From Desulfitobacterium_A nosdiversum (GTDB taxonomy: Bacteria > Bacillota > Desulfitobacteriia > Desulfitobacteriales > Desulfitobacteriaceae), in NCBI RefSeq assembly GCF_049860565.1, contig NZ_CP172056.1, positions 1-64,000 of the forward strand: a stretch of DNA of 64,000 bases, given 5' to 3'. Every line of letters starts with the position of its first letter. The first letter of the stretch is position 1. The notes beneath the pieces are model-generated. The model was not told the origin of the DNA and did no database searches. It saw nothing but the letters and a program-made list of their open reading frames with translations. Positions 62,644-64,000 of this stretch are shown piece by piece. Made by a program: the position numbers and the translations under genes.

Positions 62644-62671
62644 ATGTATCATGTATCATGTATCATGTATT
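62644..62671. repeat. Four tandem ATGTATC/T heptamers
   Basis: Three exact ATGTATC units and one ATGTATT run into the stop codon of the PII gene. Heptamer spacing does not fit helical phasing, so it may be a slippage repeat. Each unit resembles half of the ATGTATAC box. Confidence 0.6.
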
Positions 62672-63008
62672 ACAGAGCTTCCTGTCCGCTCTCACCAGTC
62701 CGAATTCTTATGGCATCTTCAATATCCGTTATGAAAATTTTGCCGTCTCCTACTTCCCCGGTTCGGGCTGCATCGGAAAGAGTCTTAACAACATCTTCTA
62801 CAGACTCATCCGGTACGACAGCTTCGATATTAACTTTGGGAAGTAAAAAGACTTGATACTCTACTCCCCGATAAACCTCGGTATGGCCTTTTTGATTTCC
62901 GCAGCCAATGACCTGACTTACCGTAATTCCTTTAACCCCCAGCTGGTCCAGCGTGGTGATGACTGAGTCAAGTTTCCCCGGTCGAATAATGGCTTCAATC
63001 TTTTTCAT
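62670..63008 (-). CDS. PII protein (GlnB/GlnK family)
   Basis: 112 aa from the second ATG (63008), matching the MKKIEAIIRPGKLDSV start of the other PII proteins; an ATG six bases earlier lies only four bases from GGAGG. T-loop GHTEVYRGVEYQVF keeps Tyr51; C-terminus GDGKIFITDIEDAIRIRTGE. Between hutP and glnQ, so it may regulate the adjoining transporter as GlnK does Amt. Confidence 0.92.
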   Translation of the reverse strand: MKKIEAIIRPGKLDSVITTLDQLGVKGITVSQVIGCGNQKGHTEVYRGVEYQVFLLPKVNIEAVVPDESVEDVVKTLSDAARTGEVGDGKIFITDIEDAIRIRTGESGQEAL

Positions 63009-63032
63009 GATCATTATTCCTCCTTCCCCAAT

Positions 63033-63473
63033 TTATAAATGCATAAATCCTAAACCAACTCTGCAATGTTCAGAAAGTACGTTGACAGAAGTACGTCCAA
63101 ACATAGCTATAGCGATCCAATCTCCATCGGTCACCATTGCGATCTTTAGTGCAAAACTGGCATTGCTGTTTGTATGAACAAAGATGCTATTGCTGGCTTC
63201 AAGAGTTGCATGAACCACCGCATGAATCTCTTTGGGATCCTTTTGGATAACCCCCGTATTGAGAGCTGCGGCAATTACTGAATGCGTAAGTTTTCCTGTT
63301 GGATGGAGTGTTGCTACCGTTCCCCCAATTTCAGTCACAGCACAATTTAGATTTTGAGACATCAGCGCCTGCTTCAACTCATTTTCTTTTTCCCGCGTTT
63401 CGGTTAAAACGAGGAAGAGTGCCTCACGTTCCAATGAAGGCTTAGCACTACTGTTATTATTTCGCTCTTGCAT
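63033..63473 (-). CDS. HutP-family RNA-binding antiterminator
   Basis: 146 aa. The C-terminal two thirds match HutP: HAVVHATLEA with His84 and His88, GDWIAIAMFG (residues 117-126), and EHCRVGLGFMHL with His136. These three His align with the Mg2+ ligands of B. subtilis HutP, which binds histidine and UAG-repeat RNA to prevent termination. No histidine-utilisation genes are nearby; the gene heads a PII-glutamine transporter operon with its own leader terminator. AAGGAGG before the ATG. Its effector could be another amino acid. Confidence 0.85.
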   Translation of the reverse strand: MQERNNNSSAKPSLEREALFLVLTETREKENELKQALMSQNLNCAVTEIGGTVATLHPTGKLTHSVIAAALNTGVIQKDPKEIHAVVHATLEASNSIFVHTNSNASFALKIAMVTDGDWIAIAMFGRTSVNVLSEHCRVGLGFMHL

Positions 63474-63487
63474 ATAAGCCCTCCTTA

Positions 63488-63546
63488 AAACACAAAATGC
63501 CGTACAATCCTCTGGTAAACCAGATCATTGTACGGCGCCATTGCCT
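63488..63546 (-). promoter_or_regulatory. hutP leader hairpin A
   Basis: GGC-AAUGGC-GCC hexaloop overlapping a terminator (GCCGTACAATGATCTGG with CCAGAGGATTGTACGGC, then ATTTTGTGTTTT). The transcript should start only a few bases before this hairpin. It stands just upstream of the hutP ribosome site. Confidence 0.65.
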
Positions 63547-63556
63547 TTGATAACCC

Positions 63557-63612
63557 ATTTTACTATATTTTTTATAAAAGTTCTAGTCGTTTCAGGAAAG
63601 AACTATGTATAC
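63557..63612 (-). promoter_or_regulatory. hutP operon promoter with GTATAC box
   Basis: -10 TAAAAT (63562-63557), -35 TAGAAC 17 bases upstream, GTATAC at 63612-63607, again 44 bases from the -10. Here the box reads ATTGTATACATAG, the reverse complement of the amt1 form ATGTATACAAT, as a dimeric palindrome allows. Confidence 0.65.
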
Positions 63613-63632
63613 AATCTTTTCCTGCCGCTGAA

Positions 63633-64000
63633 TTAAAGCGTCTCGCGGATGATTGCCGACCAGTTCTTCCCTCTGTATGCATTATAACCTCGTGTATGAG
63701 CATAGCCATAAATAGTAGAATTTCCGTAATTGTCCACTTCCAAATAATCACCGTAGGTCTCACCATTAATTGCCCGTCGAGCCGCTTCTAAATGCTTCAT
63801 GTTCTGAGTTAATATTCCCTTTCGATCCCGGCTAGCAATGACATACCCTTCTTTATTGATGATCCAGATGTCCCCGTTTTTTCCGATTCGTGCGGAATCG
63901 ATAATGTCATAAATGAAATTCCAATTAAAACGTGTTGAAAAATATCCTAATATCTCTCCCTCATCACTGTGGATCGGGCATGTATAGGCCACTGTATGGA
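63633..64000 (-). pseudogene. Cache-domain sensor or chemoreceptor, partial and probably truncated
   Basis: The N-terminus lies beyond the window. The visible 122 residues form the end of an extracytoplasmic dCache domain (GYFSTRFNWNFIYDIIDSARIGKNGDIWIINKEGYVIAS in pieces; GYAHTRGYNAYRGKNWSAIIRE). The frame stops right after the Cache domain (RETL), where a second membrane helix and signalling domain should follow. One base out of frame the DNA reads ALIQRQEKIVYIVLS, as expected for that linker, then stops again. So the 3' end looks decayed, and the hutP promoter occupies it. Confidence 0.6.

Noticed and set aside
62644..62671. Tandem ATGTATC repeats as a cluster of GTATAC-type operator halves
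   Set aside because: They lack the GTATAC core and their 7-bp period does not match helical spacing.
1..64000. CRISPR arrays, rRNA and tRNA genes
   Set aside because: I saw no regularly spaced repeats and no recognisable rRNA or tRNA sequence while reading; a tRNA scan would settle it.

Overview
The window looks like a chromosome piece from an anaerobic, low-to-moderate-GC Firmicute of the Desulfosporosinus/Desulfitobacterium/heliobacterial group. The reasons are the nif gene order nifI1-I2-H-D-K-E-N-X-fdx-B-V, strong AGGAGG ribosome sites with many TTG and GTG starts, an oxygen-sensitive pyruvate formate-lyase, and the many PadR and PII proteins. The genus is inferred from recalled gene order and protein likeness, not from a search.

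Layout. 1-3900 (+ strand): the end of a CGGC-domain gene, then an HtrA protease, a low-complexity membrane protein, an ApbE flavinyl transferase and a ferric-reductase-like membrane protein. 4156-15225 (- strand): a complete minimal Mo-nitrogenase operon with two PII-like NifI switch proteins at its head, interrupted by two related MITE-like intergenic repeats. 15788-24769 (-): a molybdenum operon (XdhC, FmdE-like, DUF364, BtuCD-type ABC transporter, ModA, MoeA, two methyltransferases, THEP1 NTPase) that reads towards nif. 25049-32409: two PadR-controlled membrane-protein operons, a lipoprotein, two unknown genes, and a 5'-truncated aminopeptidase copy joined to a copy of the nif leader. 32993-46222 (-): a peptide or amino-acid-derivative uptake and breakdown cluster with a PucR regulator. 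46393-50784: small accessory genes, including a frameshifted DUF2238 gene and an IS91-family transposase remnant. 51161-55334: three PII genes, two ammonium transporters and a tiny membrane-peptide gene. 55947-59194: pyruvate formate-lyase and its activase behind a ZTP (pfl) riboswitch. 59639-63473: a HutP-like RNA-binding protein, a further PII and a glutamine/glutamate-type ABC transporter. The window ends inside a Cache-domain sensor.

The most striking signal is regulatory. Promoters of nif, amt1, the hutP-PII-gln operon and the truncated aminopeptidase carry a GTATAC box exactly 44 bp upstream of the -10 hexamer. The amt2 promoter has the same box at 34 bp, one helical turn closer. Downstream of four of these promoters, and once between two PII genes, lies a leader hairpin of the form GGC-AAUGGC-GCC that overlaps an intrinsic terminator. 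A second leader element with covarying RGGC/GCCY pairing precedes further terminators in the nif (twice) and amt1 leaders. The amt1 leader also has UAG-N4-UAG-N4-UAG, the spacing that the antiterminator HutP binds, and a HutP-like gene sits in one of these operons. Together this looks like an undescribed nitrogen-linked regulon that combines an upstream DNA operator with transcription attenuation.
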